From assembly GCA_023374045.1 (NCBI GenBank), contig CM041776.1:323355925-323419924 (forward strand): 64,000 bases of DNA, given 5' to 3'. The notes under the pieces were generated by a model, which saw nothing but the letters and a program-made list of their open reading frames with translations, searched no databases and was not told the origin of the DNA. A program made the translations under genes and the position numbers. The DNA is from Limonium bicolor (Eukaryota > Streptophyta > Magnoliopsida > Caryophyllales > Plumbaginaceae). This document shows positions 10,549-22,104 of the stretch, in pieces (position 1 is the first letter of the stretch; each line of letters begins with the position of its first letter).

Positions 10549-10862
10549 GGGAAATTTCATGAAATGCCACTATATTTTTGGCTAATTCATGAAATGCCAC
10601 TAAAAAAAAAGTCACAAAATGTCACTATATTTTCTGAAAAGTCCATGAAATGCCACTATAGATGGAAAAAAGACAAAAATACCCCTACTAGTTAACAAAG
10701 TACTTTTAAAGTTCACTAACTAGTATGAGTATTTTTGTCTTTTTTCCATCTATAGTGGCATTTCATGGACATTTCAGAAAATATAGTGACATTTTGTGAC
10801 TTTCTTTTTTAGTGGAATTTTATGAATTAGCCAAAAATATAGTGACATTTTATGAAATTTCC
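10549..10862. mobile_element. Fold-back MITE, about 314 bp, long TIRs
   Basis: The left end GGGAAATTTCATGAAATG is mirrored by GAAATTTCC at the right end, and the inverted arms run for roughly 140 bp each (CACTATATTTTTGGCTAATT; CCATCTATAGTGGCATTTC). Both flanks are A-rich, so the target duplication is ambiguous. It has no coding capacity. Confidence 0.85.
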
Positions 10863-10921
10863 AAAAAAAAAATGTTAACAGACACAAAACACGGTTTTGA
10901 ATCCGCAACGAAGGGTATATA

Positions 10922-11099
10922 GGCCCCGTTCTCAAAACAAAAGTGATAGGAGATGAAGATTATTTTTTGTGTGGTCCCCGCTAATCAATGGACTAGATTC
11001 TTTCATTCACAAATCGAACGCCAGTATAACCAGCGTTTTTTCTCATTAACTTAATCTACCTAGGGCCCACACTTTTTCATCGACTTCCAGAACGGGGCC
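10922..11099. mobile_element. 178-bp MITE, 11-bp perfect TIRs, 3-bp target duplication
   Basis: GGCCCCGTTCT at the left end and AGAACGGGGCC at the right end are exact inverted repeats, flanked on both sides by ATA. A 3-bp duplication and GGSCCCGTT-like ends suggest a PIF/Harbinger-type MITE, but class assignment is inference. Confidence 0.8.
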
Positions 11100-11520
11100 A
11101 TAGTCTCTTGCTCCCCCTGAGCACAGACATCATCCGTATTTATTTTGTGGACTAAACATGTATATGTAATGTTGTTATATTAATCATTTAATAATTAGCA
11201 TTCTAAGTGTTATTAAAAGTTATGTTCACTCACATATAAATAATAGTAAGTAATAAAACTTTGTATGTATATAAATTCCAATTAATATGTTGCTTTATTA
11301 TTTACTAAATTTATTTTTATTTTAAAATTACAATTCCAATAACTTATTTATTATTAATTATGTCTATGTCAGTAATGAACATGAGTTTTAGGGATAAATA
11401 ATTTTTTAAAGAACGGTAAATAAATATTGTTTATAAAATTGTATGAATAATAAAATAATATTAAATTATATAAATAATAAATATTCTAAAATTACACAGA
11501 TACATATAGTTTCAACAATA
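11100..11520. other. AT-rich spacer, no gene seen
   Basis: Very AT-rich sequence between the 178-bp MITE and the SIRE-like LTR. No ORF, terminal repeat or known motif is apparent. Confidence 0.6.
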
Positions 11521-12536
11521 TGATGTGTTAAGTCAAGTTTCTTATAGTTTTGATGATAACAAACTATCCCTGGTTGTTTGATGTGTTTGTTTAAGTGTTT
11601 TAGCAAATAAGGATTATCAGGATTGCTTGTATGCAAGGTTACAAGTAGATTCTACCATTCAACTGGTGCCCAACAGTCGGGCACCTATCCACAATCGCTC
11701 AGGATGAGGCTCGAAGACTATTCACGCGTATACTCACTGTAACTACTGTGAACTGATGTAGGAAGTCATCTACACTTGCCAGCAGAGCCTTACAACGTCA
11801 ACCTCTCATATGTGTGGGAGACAAGAGGCGAAGAAGACAAAAATGTGACAGAAAAAACTATTGTCACTTTCTACTATATTTGAAGCTTCTTGTCTATGGT
11901 CCCAATCTCTGGCACAAGCAGTGGCTAATCCACTTAGAAGCTTAGACTTCATAAGACTTATGCATCAGTTTTGGAGTCTACAAATGAGAAGTGAGGTAAG
12001 AGGAACATCTATTTTAGATAAAATTCAACTTCATTAGTTAAAGTGTGCTGAAAGGGGGAAAACTGTAATAGAAGTTGCATTGAGCTTGTTATTTTAAGTG
12101 TTTCAGTTTCAGAGGGTCAAGTGTGGTCCTGTAATTGAGTGATTATGTAAGCAAGTGGGTTAAGTCACGAAAAATTGTAAGGGTACAAGGGTAACTAGTT
12201 AGGGTTTGGGAGAATTCGGCGGACTAGCTAGGAGACCAACTAGGAAAGTCAGGGAGTAGTTGGTGGAACAGTCGAGGGACTGTAGATCGGAAGAGTCTGT
12301 TCTATGTAGAAGGGCTTGGGGAAGTCCTTAACTGTTCCGAGTCTGTAGGTGGGGCAAGAGAGAGAGATATTGATGAATTGCTAGGGTGCCAATGTCAATC
12401 GAATAGAGAGATTCTAATTTAAAGTTACTTCAGTCTTCTACCTCCTTAAGTTAGCCATCGTTACCCATCTTATGACACCTGCGCGACACATTCATGACCA
12501 GTCGGGGACGTGTATTGGAGTACCGAAGGGCCAACA
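11521..12536 (+). repeat. 5' LTR of the SIRE-like Copia element
   Basis: It contains GTTTTGATGATAACAAAC near its start, a frequent feature of SIRE-type LTRs, and ends in CA two bases before the primer binding site. The exact left end (TGATGTGTTAAG or TGTTAAG) is uncertain without the second LTR. Confidence 0.6.
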
Positions 12537-12538
12537 AG

Positions 12539-12550
12539 TGGTATCAGAGT
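12539..12550 (+). other. Primer binding site for initiator Met-tRNA
   Basis: TGGTATCAGAGT matches the 3' end complement of plant initiator tRNA-Met (TGGTATCAGAGC) except at the last base. It lies two bases after the LTR, as expected. Confidence 0.85.
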
Positions 12551-12590
12551 GAGGACTCTTTGGGGGTGGTAACTACTCCGAAGAGGATCC

Positions 12591-12624
12591 ATGGAAAACT
12601 CCAGCCTATCAACATCAGAGGAAG
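12591..12624 (+). pseudogene. First codons of SIRE-like gag, cut by the CACTA insertion
   Basis: The ATG at 12591 starts MENSSLSTSEE, and the twelfth codon is split by the transposon. Taking out the CACTA element plus one AAG duplication joins this piece in frame with VTPNRPPLFNNKNF at 20200, which is typical SIRE-type gag. This proves the insertion point. Confidence 0.85.
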
Positions 12625-12900
12625 CACTACTAGAAAACAGCCTATTTGCTACGGAATTAGTGACGGGCCAAAATCCGTCGTTATTTAGCGACGGCTTAGC
12701 GACGGACGGTTTTAGCGACGGAATGGCGACGAATTAGCGACGGAACAATGGCGGGGCGAGTGGCGCGCAAATTTCCCCAATTTAGCGACAGAATTAGCGA
12801 TACTTCCGAAAACCACACGCTCCCACTTATTTTAAACGACGCCGTTTCACTTATATTTTAGCGACGGATTTGCGACGGACTTAGTCCGTCGCTAATTCGC
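12625..12900. repeat. Left TIR and subterminal repeats of CACTA-1
   Basis: After the 13-bp TIR, AGCGACGG-type motifs recur about eight times in both orientations up to about 12895. Clustered subterminal motifs are where CACTA accessory proteins bind. Confidence 0.85.
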
Positions 12901-13969
12901 TTAGATTAATCAGACGCAATCTTCTTCTTCTTCCCTGCACGCAAATCTCTCCTCTCCTCCCCTCTCCTCTCCCTCCTCTCCTCTCCTGCGCGCACCAGAC
13001 TACCATTCCGGCCAGATTCAGGCTCCGTCGCCGCCATTAGCTAGTTTTCCGGCCACCGAAACGTCCCAGACAACCTCTGCATACTCCTGCAACTTCACTG
13101 CGGCAAATTTGGTTAGTTTCAGCCAATTCTAGGGTTATGAAAATTGTGTTAAAAATTTGTAAATTTGTGGGTTATTGTTTGTTAATTGGTGCTATGAACT
13201 GGTGGTTATTGGTGTGTTGTTGGTTTGTGAGTATTATAGTTGCTAATTTTGCATTTTTGTTTAATTTTCACTAATTTTAGTGTTACTATATATATAACCG
13301 AAAATGGCATGGGTATATCAAAATTCAGTGTTGTGTGCTTGCAAAATTGTGTTGTTAGAACTAATTAATGATTATATAGTTTGTATTAGTTAATTTCAGT
13401 TGTCAATTCTTACTTTTATGGATAGTTTTACAAATTTTAGTTCCAAATGGCATGGGTATATCAAAAATTGTTAGTATACAAATAGGGTAGACTATGTCGA
13501 ATTTTTTTAAAATTTTATTAGTTTGAACTAAAGTAGTGTTGATAATCACCGTATTTTATATTTCTGTTGGTCTCCTCCCTCAGGCGTAGTCACATGGCAC
13601 GGCACCCACTACCACCACCGCACACACCGGACACCACCACCATCTATCTTCTTCTTCTTCTTCTTCTTCTTCTTCTTCTTCTTTTCTTCTTCATCTTCTT
13701 GTTCTTCTTCTTTTTGTCTTTCTCCAGTCCAGTTCGTTCTTCGATTGATAAATGTGAATCGTCATCAACCCGATAGGTATGAGACCTCGTCATCACCTCC
13801 CGACTTCTCAGCTTTGGTAACTGGTGGTGCTTCTGGAATTGGGAAAGTTATGATAATTTAACTCTATAATTAAGTTGATAAAATCAATCAAGTTGATAAT
13901 TTAACTGTATAATTAACTAAAGTAGTGTTTTATTAGTATTAACTAAAGTAGTGCTTGATTAGTATAGGT
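12900..13969 (+). promoter_or_regulatory. CACTA-1 leader with pyrimidine-rich zone and CTT microsatellite
   Basis: A CT-rich block (about 12920-12985) and a CTT run (about 13648-13710) precede the transposase ORF. Acceptor-like AG positions occur just before the ATG (GATTAGTATAG at about 13958-13968), so the leader is probably spliced. No other ORF with recognisable product is present. Confidence 0.5.
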
Positions 13970-16900
13970 ATGAGACCCGATAGGGTGTGGATGTATGTTG
14001 AGAGAACCTTTGAGAGGGGTAGAATCTCTACCCAATGGCTGAGGAAGATGGAAGAGTTTGTCTCATTCGCACTACAACACCCTGAATGTATGGAAAACGG
14101 TAAAATTAAGTGTCCTTGCGACATGAAAAGGTGCAGAAACAGACAGTACCTCGAGCCTGCTGTCGTTAAGCTCCATTTAGCTAAGAAAGGTTTTATGTAT
14201 GGTTACTTTGATTGGATATTTCATGGGGAAGATAACACACCTATACAAGTTAATCTCACTACGAGTACCACAACGCCACGTGAGGTACAAAATGTTGAAA
14301 TGATGGAGCAAATGATTGCTCATGCTGTTGGTGATGTTCCAGAAGAATTAGGGGATACATCTACTTTAATGCCGGAGGTTGAGGAGGAACTAGAGGATGC
14401 TCCCAATCCAGAAGCTAAGAAATTCTTTGAGTTAATGGAATCTTCTAGAAGAAAGTTATTCAATGGCACTCATAGCGTGTTATCTATCACAGCTGAATTG
14501 ATGTCTATTAAGAATGACTACCAAGCACCCCAGGGATTGATTGATCGAGTCTGCAAAACTTACCACGATCTTTGTCCTGAGAACAATGACATTCCAAACA
14601 ACTTTTATGAAGCAAATAAAATCATGCGTGGTCTAGGTTTACCCTATGAAGAAATTGATTGTTGTTCGGATCATTGTATGATTTTTTGGGGAGAAGATAA
14701 AAATCTTGAAGTTTGTAAGTTTTGTGCTTGCCCTAGATACAAGCCCGTCAAAGAGGGTGCAAAGAGGAGGAAAAGTAAAGTACCGTACAAGAAGATGCAG
14801 TATTTTCCCCTCATTCCAAGGCTGAAGAGGCTATACGCTTCTCCTGCAACGGCTACAGATATGAGATGGCACGCTGAGCACAAGATGGAAGATGACAATA
14901 TGTGTCATCCATCTGACTCAAAAGCTTGGAAGCACTTTGACGAAATTCATACTGATTTTGCTTTGGATTCTAGAAATGTCAGACTTGGGTTATGCACTGA
15001 TGGTTTTCAACCATTTACAGCCTCTGGAAGACAATACTCTTGCTGGCCAGTTGTTCTTACACCTTACAATTTACCGCCTGGGATGTGTATGAAAGATGAG
15101 TTCTTCTTTCTTACAATTCTTGTTCCTGGGCCTAAAAATCCTAAAGGAAAAATTGATGTGTTTTTGCAGCCTCTCATAGCTGAGTTACAGGAGTTGTGGG
15201 CAGGAGTCACAACATATGATGTGTCTAAGAAGAAAAATTTTGAAATGCGAGCGGCGTTGATTTGGACTATAAATGACTTTCCAGCATACGCAATGTTATC
15301 AGGTTGGAGAACTGCTGGTCGACTGGCGTGCCCCCATTGTGCTACAGATAGTGATGCATTCACACTACGTTGTAGCAAGAAGCAGTCTTGGTACGACAAC
15401 TCCAGAAAATTTCTTCCTGCAGATCACAAGTTTCGTGCTGATAAAAAATCATTTCGGAAAGGGCACAAAGAGACCAAATTTGCCCCACCTTTTAAAACTG
15501 GTGATCAAATACTGACAGAGCTGAACCGATTGGGCTTAATGAAGGTCACTGAAGTTGGTTCGGCTGAAATAAATGCTCAAATTGCTAAAACAAGTGGATG
15601 GAGCAAAAAAAGCATTTTTTGGGATCTACCATATTGGAAAGATTTGTTGATCAGACATATTCTTGATGTGATGCATTGTGAGAAAAATGCGTTTGAGAAC
15701 ATATTCAACACAGTTCTCAATGTGAAGGACAAGACAAAGGACACATTTAAATCACGCCTAGAGTTGAATGATTATTGTCACCGTCCAGAGTTGGCACCAG
15801 ATATATCTTTAAACACGTTTCCAAAGGCAAAATATGTCATGGACAGGGACAGTATTCGGATCTTGTGTGAATGGGTAAAAAATATAAAGCTCCCTGACGG
15901 ATTTGCATCCAACATTGGGAGGTGTGTTGACATGGCCAATAGGAAAATGTTTGGGATGAAAAGTCATGACTGTCATGTTTTCTTGCAAAGGTTGATGCCC
16001 ATAGCTTTTCGACATCTACTTGATCAAAAGGTGTGGGAGCCAATTACTGAGTTATGTCTTTTTTTCAAGGAGTTGACATGCACGTCAATTTCAGAATCTA
16101 ATATGCAAAGGTTGAATGGTCAAATTCCGGAAATCTTGTGCAAATTGGAAAAAATATTTCCACCGAGCTTTTTTGACTCAATGGAACATCTCCCCATCCA
16201 TCTTGCATTTGAAGCGAGTTTATGTGGTCCAGTGCAGTACAGATGGATGTATCCGTTTGAGAGGTAAATTATAGGTCAACTGAACAAAGATATTTTATAT
16301 TGTTATATAGTGTTTTCAATGTAGTTGATGTAATTGGTCGATACATAAACTACGATACAGGTACTTGGGCAAATTAAAAAAGTTCATCAGAAATAACAAC
16401 AAGGTTGAGGGGTCGATTCGTAACGGATACCTTTTGGAAGAGATCACTAAATTTACAAAGTTTTATTTCGTTGATGACGGACCAGCATACCCTTACAAGC
16501 TTGGTAGAAATGAGGTGATTGTGGAAGACGTTGACGAAGACCCAGAAAGATTGTCTGTTTTCAAAACGTTGGGGAAACCAATTGGCAAAGGAACTAGAAG
16601 ATTGTTGACAGGCCATGAGTTAGATGCTGCTCAGTCATATGTTCTTCTGAATTGTGCAGAAATGGAGCCTTACTTTGAGTAAGAAACTTATATCGAATAT
16701 ATTCATTGGTTTACATAATATTCATAATTGTGTTGACTCTTGCACTTGTATATGTCGTAGAATGTACGAGAGTCAGCTACGGCAAGCGGAACCAACACTG
16801 AATGCGCAGACTATAAACCTTAAGATGGAAAAGGATTTTCCACTTTGGTTTCGTTCACATGTGAGGGTTTAAGTACATTATTGACTACATCATTATATAC

Positions 16901-17559
16901 ATGATTATGCACATTGACACTAACTTGTTATGTTACAGTCAAATGTTGTTTCCACACCGAACAAATTTGTTTGTAGTTTGGCACAAGGTCCATTGAACAT
17001 GGCAGTTTCCTACTCGGGTTTCTATGTAAATGGATACAAATTTCATACAGAATCTTATTCACAAGAACGAACAACATATAACTGTGGTGTTTGCATTTCT
17101 GGGACAAACTATGCTGATTCGGAGTATGATTATTATGGGGTGCTGAAGGAGATTATTGAACTAGAGTATCCCGCTTTGCCGGTCAAGAAAGTTGTAGTGT
17201 TTAATTGTCACTGGTTTGATCCGGAAAAGAGAGGAGTACAAATACATCCTCGATATAAACTGGTTGACATTAATCATACAAGGAAGTTTAACAAGTACGA
17301 GCCATTTGTGCTAGCTAATCAAGCTGTTCAGGTGTATTATTGCTCATACCCGTCGAAGAAGAGAGATAAGAAAGACTGGTGGGTTGTGTCAAAGGTGAAA
17401 GCGCGAAGTGGTTTGGACATGCCAGACTCTTCAACAAATGAGGAACAGGTTCAGCCACTGCAAGAGGAAACCGTTGATCATATGGTGTTATCACCTGTAG
17501 TCGATGACGATGAAACTTTAGTTTTAGTGGACATACCAGATGACAACATTGATGAATAA
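13970..17559 (+). CDS. CACTA transposase, TNP2-like, four exons
   Basis: The exons are 13970-16263, 16361-16678, 16761-16860 and 16939-17559, all with GT-AG introns that keep frame. Domains in order are Transpos_assoc near residues 5-85 (WLRKMEEFVSFALQH), the TNP2/Transposase_21 core near residues 295-525 (DMRWHAEH, WTINDFPAYAMLSGWRTAG, CPHC), DUF4218 near residue 640 to the end of exon 1 and into exon 2, and DUF4216 in exon 4 (YYGVLKEIIELEYP, VVVFNCHWFDPEKRG). It cuts and joins element ends in the nucleus with the subterminal-repeat-binding partner. No stop or frameshift is seen in the coding exons. ATG 13970 (MRPDRVW) was chosen because conserved sequence starts there and an AG acceptor lies just upstream. 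Confidence 0.93.
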
Positions 17560-17680
17560 ATTGACACTAGACAACAACTACGATGTATGAGAACATATAA
17601 TTATTGACTTGTCCATTTTTTATAATATTATTTGATTACATCTTATAAATCTATACGCTTGTTTTTGGTTGTTCACAGTG

Positions 17681-19656
17681 ATGACAGGTGGTAGAGGTTA
17701 CTTTAAATCCGGGTGGTCGTTCTCGAGAATGCTTGGTAGGGGTAGTTCATCATCTGCAGCGAGAGATTCTCAGCAAGCTGCAGATGATGCAGGATCGGGC
17801 GAGGGGTCTCATTCTGGTGCTCCACGACTTGCTCGTTCTCACACTGTCTCAGGACGAGCACCGATGGGGACCCCGTACTTTGACACTCATCCGCATGCTC
17901 ATCAGGGCTCCACTTTAGTCCCTGCTTCTCAGGATGTTCAGCACTACACTCCACCTGCCCACACACCGGCTGAGACACCTACCGATACTGCTTCACCTTC
18001 ACCTGCGGACACACCGCGTAGCTCAAGCTCGTCACAAGCTGCTGGGGTTGTTGATCGTCGCACCTTCATCACCATCGACGGCAGGTAAGTACACTTATGT
18101 GATTATACAACTTGATATTGTTTTAATAAAGCTTGTTTACCAACCATTGTTAATTACTTGTCATTTGTCTTTGAAACTACAGGGATTTGGAGCCTAGTAA
18201 TGTAGTCAATCGTGGAATACTCCCCTGTTTCGAGACAAGATGGTTTGCCCATGGCTATAACTGGGAGTCACTGGGTCCGGATGGTCATCGTTTTTATTTT
18301 GAGGAGTTTAAGGTATGTAACCATTCATATTTTACCAATGTGTGTATGATGTTTGTTTTGTTTTTGCACTTAAACCACTTTGTTAATATATACAGAAGCG
18401 CTTTCGTTGGGATCCTCGATTTGAGACACGGGTGTATGAGATTTTTTGTGATAAAGGTAGACAGAGATATTCTGACACACTATACAAGATGAAGACAGGG
18501 AGAACTAAGAGGAAAGTCAGAGATGATATATGGGACGAGTGGCAGAGACAGTGGCAGACCGAAGATTACAAAGCAAAAAGCCAAATCAACTCCAGAAACA
18601 GAAGGAGTGAGCACACACCTGGTGGCGGTATCTCCACCCATGCTTGCGGATCACGCACAATGAAGGGGCATAAGAAGGTCTTGGTAAGTTTTTTTGATAG
18701 TGTTGTTTTACATTTACCTAAAGATATGCTTAGGAAATATGAATATGGGTGTGACTACGGGTATGATTATGGATGTCAATGTGTTTGTGGACTATGAACT
18801 GTGAACTATTATTGTTTTCTGTCTGTTTAATATGTGGGCAAAATGTATAAAAACAGGGGAGGTTATGTCAAATTTTGCGTAGAATTTGTATTTTATATCT
18901 TAATAAGCATTTTTTTAGACTGAAAAAACAGGTGTGGAGCCTGATGCTTACACACTGTTTATTCACACACATTCGACCAAGGATGAGCATGGTAATAGTG
19001 TGCCAGTATGTGCGAAGGCGGAGGACATTGCTGTAAGTGTTTTTATACATCTATTCTGCATAAATGTTTGTAATACATTTTAATTTTATTGAATAATGAA
19101 TAACTTCATTTATCTTTGTTTTGCCATTACATAGTATGAATATGAGCATCTTGTTGAGGCGTCAACTCAAGAGGCAGTGAACCCAGATGATCCATCAGCC
19201 CAAGGGACACCCACTGACCCCAACCAATTATTCTACAAGGCTGTCAAAGGGAAATCACGAAAGCAGAGGGTCTACGGTGTGGGCGAGTTAGCACCTGTCT
19301 ATTTCCCTGACTCATTTCACACCTCTGGCAACAGCTCAAGTGTACCGGCTACGATCAGAGTATGATTGAGTCGATGCAGTCAAACATTGAGCGAAATGTG
19401 CTTGACAAGATCCGCGAGACTGAGAGGGAGAGCATCCGCAGGAGCTACGTCAGAGGAGGAGATGCAGGCTATGATACGAGAGCAGATCTCTCAGATGTTT
19501 CCCTCTCAGACTCCTAGTCTGCCAGGATGGGGTCCGTGGGGAGGTGCAGGTGGTGGCTCTGGTGGTGGTTCTGGTGGTGGTGGCTCAGGTGGTGGCTCCG
19601 GTGATCAGTTGGGGTATCGTGCTGGGGATGGTCATGGGTGGGAGTACGGACGTTAG
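17681..19656 (+). CDS. Transposase_24/TNP1-like accessory gene of CACTA-1
   Basis: The exons are 17681-18084, 18183-18312, 18396-18683, 18919-19032 and 19135 onward, with in-phase GT-AG introns. The N-terminus is Ser/Pro/Thr-rich and disordered. The middle has the Transposase_24 region (FRWDPRFETRVYEIF, KGRQRYSDTLYKMKTG, WQRQWQTEDYKAKS). The last exon meets a TGA at 19363-19365; the same frame then stays open to 19656 through EEEMQAMIREQISQMF and a Gly/Ser tail (GGGSGGGSGGGG). The TGA may be a disabling mutation or lie in an unrecognised intron. Products of this family bind subterminal repeats and assist transposition. Confidence 0.8.
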
Positions 19657-19907
19657 ATAGATTGTTATGGTTTGAGTGACATTGCAACATTAAGTTTTAT
19701 TTTCAGTTGTTTGAAATGCTAATTGTACGAATTTAACAATTATTTTGAATTTGGTTAGTACAAAAAATAGTTTATTTTCAATTATTTTGAACAGGTGAAA
19801 TTTATTGCTTAATATAGGTGAATAAAAATGTTGCAGTTGATTATTGTTACAGGTGAAATTATTGTAGGTGAGAACAAATTAAAAAGAATATTCTGTTTGG
19901 AAAAAAA

Positions 19908-20194
19908 CAAGTTAGCGACGGATTAGCGACGGAATATCCGTCGCTAAACTGTGAAAGCACAAACCCTAATTTCCGTCGCTAGTTAGCGACGGACGAAGTC
20001 CGTTTCTAATCCGTCGCTATGCATTAATTTAGCGACGGAATTGTCCTTCGCCAATCCGTCGCTAATTAGCGACGGATTAAACAATTCATCGCAAACCTGA
20101 TTAGCGACGATGTTTTTTGCGACGGAACAAATCCGTCGCTAATCCGTTTAGCGACGGATTTGTTCCGTCGCAAAAACCGTTTTTTCTAGTAGTG
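19908..20194. repeat. Right subterminal repeats and TIR of CACTA-1
   Basis: More than ten AGCGACGG/CCGTCGCT motifs in both orientations lie here, many paired as short hairpins. They end in the inverted TIR at 20182-20194. Confidence 0.88.
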
Positions 20195-20197
20195 AAG

Positions 20198-20689
20198 GCG
20201 TAACACCAAACAGACCACCACTCTTCAACAACAAAAACTTCACACATTGGAAGAAAAAGATGAAGTTTCAACAACAAAAGTGTGAGAGACTACACATACA
20301 GATCTGCTCAAGGAAATCCTCTCTTAGTTGATATCATGACTGATGACGAGGTCAAGAAGCTAATCTTCAACACTAAAGCAGTGAAGCTTCTTCACTGCGC
20401 ACTGCTTCCAAAGCAATATTCAAAGATTTCCTCCATCAAAACAACAAAAGAAATCTTGGAGACACTCAAGGTTAACTACAAAGGGAATGCGGAGATCAAG
20501 AAGACGCATATAGAGTTACTTCTAACTCATTGGAAATTATTCAAGAAAGAAGAGAATGAGAGCATTTTTGAAATTCGTACTCGGTTAACCAAACTCACAA
20601 ATGAAATGTTGGTGCTGGGGAGAACCATTTATAACGAAGATCAAATCCGAATGTTCCATAGATCACTTCCAGCACCCTTTGATACTTAG
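20198..20689 (+). pseudogene. SIRE-like gag (UBN2 domain), part after the CACTA insertion
   Basis: It opens with NKNFTHWKKKMKF, then changes frame near 20280. It continues as VRDYTYRSAQGN, AVKLLHCALLPKQY, TTKEILETLKVNYKG and FHRSLPAPFD to 20686. This is the UBN2 (gag-polypeptide of LTR copia-type) domain. Gag homology stops abruptly after APFDT, and the next part of gag is found inverted at 22104 and leftward, pointing to an inversion breakpoint near 20690. Confidence 0.8.
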
Positions 20690-21370
20690 TAGCTTTAACT
20701 CCAAATATGAACACCATTAAAAAAATATAAGCATAAGAAAACAACTTATATATTGTTATTTGCCAGAGGAACAAGTTCCTCGGCACCAAGACATGAGCTA
20801 GAGTAGGTAGAACTCCTCTCCCACTCCAGCCTGCACTTATCCTTTTCAATGAGCGGGATTAGGGACCCAAGTATATATGAGTCCTTTATCATTAACAAAC
20901 TCAACCCTATGGGTTTTTCTTTTCAATCCATTTGAGTCATGCCCTTTCTAGTTGTCAGGATCGCATAAAGCGAGTTCTATAACATCTAGATCGGTAGTGA
21001 CTAGGTTGTCGGCAGAGGTAACGTACACCTCGATGACTGATCCACAGCAGCTTCCTGACGGGTCTCTTACCATTCCACGAGGGCTTCCTCTAGTTCCCTT
21101 GGTTGTCATCATGTTCAATACAAACAAGGTTTTTCTTTAAAGAAACTTGTTTAGTTTCAGCTTTGTTAAGCAATTAAAAGGTCGCCATTCTCAGGTTGTT
21201 TTTTCCAAACATGCATTTCCTTGGTGATTTCATCTAACTTATTTTTTCAGTTTCTCATGAGTTGTAAGTAGCTCACCATAGATATCTTGTAGTTTCCTAA
21301 CGACCTTTTTCAGGTTTAATACATGCTCATCTTTTAAATGATTTTATAGAAGTTCATTTTCCTTAGCTAG
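20690..21370 (-). other. Inverted retroelement-derived tail, unrecognised product
   Basis: The minus strand shows broken open stretches (for example SCCGSVIEVYVTSADNLVT near 21000) and coiled-coil-like sequence (21180-21370), with stops. It lies in the same inverted block as the zinc knuckle and is probably element-derived. I cannot name a product. Confidence 0.4.
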
Positions 21371-21379
21371 CTCTTCGAT

Positions 21380-22104
21380 AGCCTCATCATACTTTCAATT
21401 TGATCAACAAAGATTTTGGCAAATTTGACAAGACCAGTAATTCAGATGTATCGATTTTCATTCCGAGTTTTGTATAGCTTATCTTTACATGGTCTTCATT
21501 GTTCTCTGACTGCTCCGTGACAGACTCCTCAACAGTCTCCTCGATCACAACCAGACACAGACCATTCAAATCCTTGTCAACGCTTTAATCCTCTATATAG
21601 AAGTTGGCTTTCTCCACTATGGATTGGGTATTGGTGGTGTCTTGACTATCATCACTGTCGTCAGTCTCACCTCATGCAGCAACGAGAGCCTCCTTCTTTT
21701 GTTTCCTTTTGAATTAAGGTCTGGCAGACTTTTTAAACCTGTCAGTGACCTCTCGCGGTCATTGTTGACAATCCCTAAGGTGATTTCCTCTCTTGTTGCA
21801 GCCAAAACACTTGTCTTTTGCTCTCCGTTGTTGACCATCTAGTTCTCTCAACTCACTGTTCTTTTTGAAGTGTTTGGTTGAACCGCTTCTGGTAATGCCT
21901 TTTTGCATACAAGACCATTTAGTCTTCATCAAAATCTGATCCTGAATCACTCTCTTCAGCTGCTTGAAGAGCTAGTCCCTTCCCTTTGTCCTTCTTAATT
22001 GTCCCTGCACTTCTCTAATGCATCTTCATTTCGTAGGCCATCAATGACCCCAACATGTCAGCGAGCGATATCTTGGACAGGTCGTGGACTTCCAGCGAGC
22101 CACA
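21380..22104 (-). pseudogene. Inverted SIRE-like gag segment with CCHC zinc knuckle
   Basis: On the minus strand the order is SLEVHDLSKISLADMLGSLM (about 22104-22030), a Lys/Glu-rich stretch (LQAAEESDSGSDFDED), the zinc knuckle CFGCNKRGNHLRDC near 21760-21805, and a coiled-coil-like region (about 21387-21569, NGLCLVVIEETVEESVTEQ). This is the natural continuation of the plus-strand gag ending at 20689. Several stops and frame changes are present. Confidence 0.75.

Larger units (their letters stand above)
12625..20194 (+). mobile_element. Complete CACTA (En/Spm-like) transposon, 7570 bp, target duplication AAG
   Basis: It starts CACTACTAGAAAA and ends with the inverted copy TTTTCTAGTAGTG (13-bp TIR), flanked by AAG at 12622-12624 and 20195-20197. 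Both subterminal zones carry many copies of TTAGCGACGGA/TCCGTCGCTAA in both orientations, the expected binding sites for the accessory protein. It has two genes on the plus strand: a TNP2-type transposase (13970-17559) and a Transposase_24/TNP1-like gene (17681-19656). It is structurally complete and apparently young. Confidence 0.97.

Noticed and set aside
13567..13776. ORF with a poly-Leu/Phe stretch upstream of the CACTA transposase
   Set aside because: It is translation of a CTT microsatellite in the leader; not a signal peptide or real gene.
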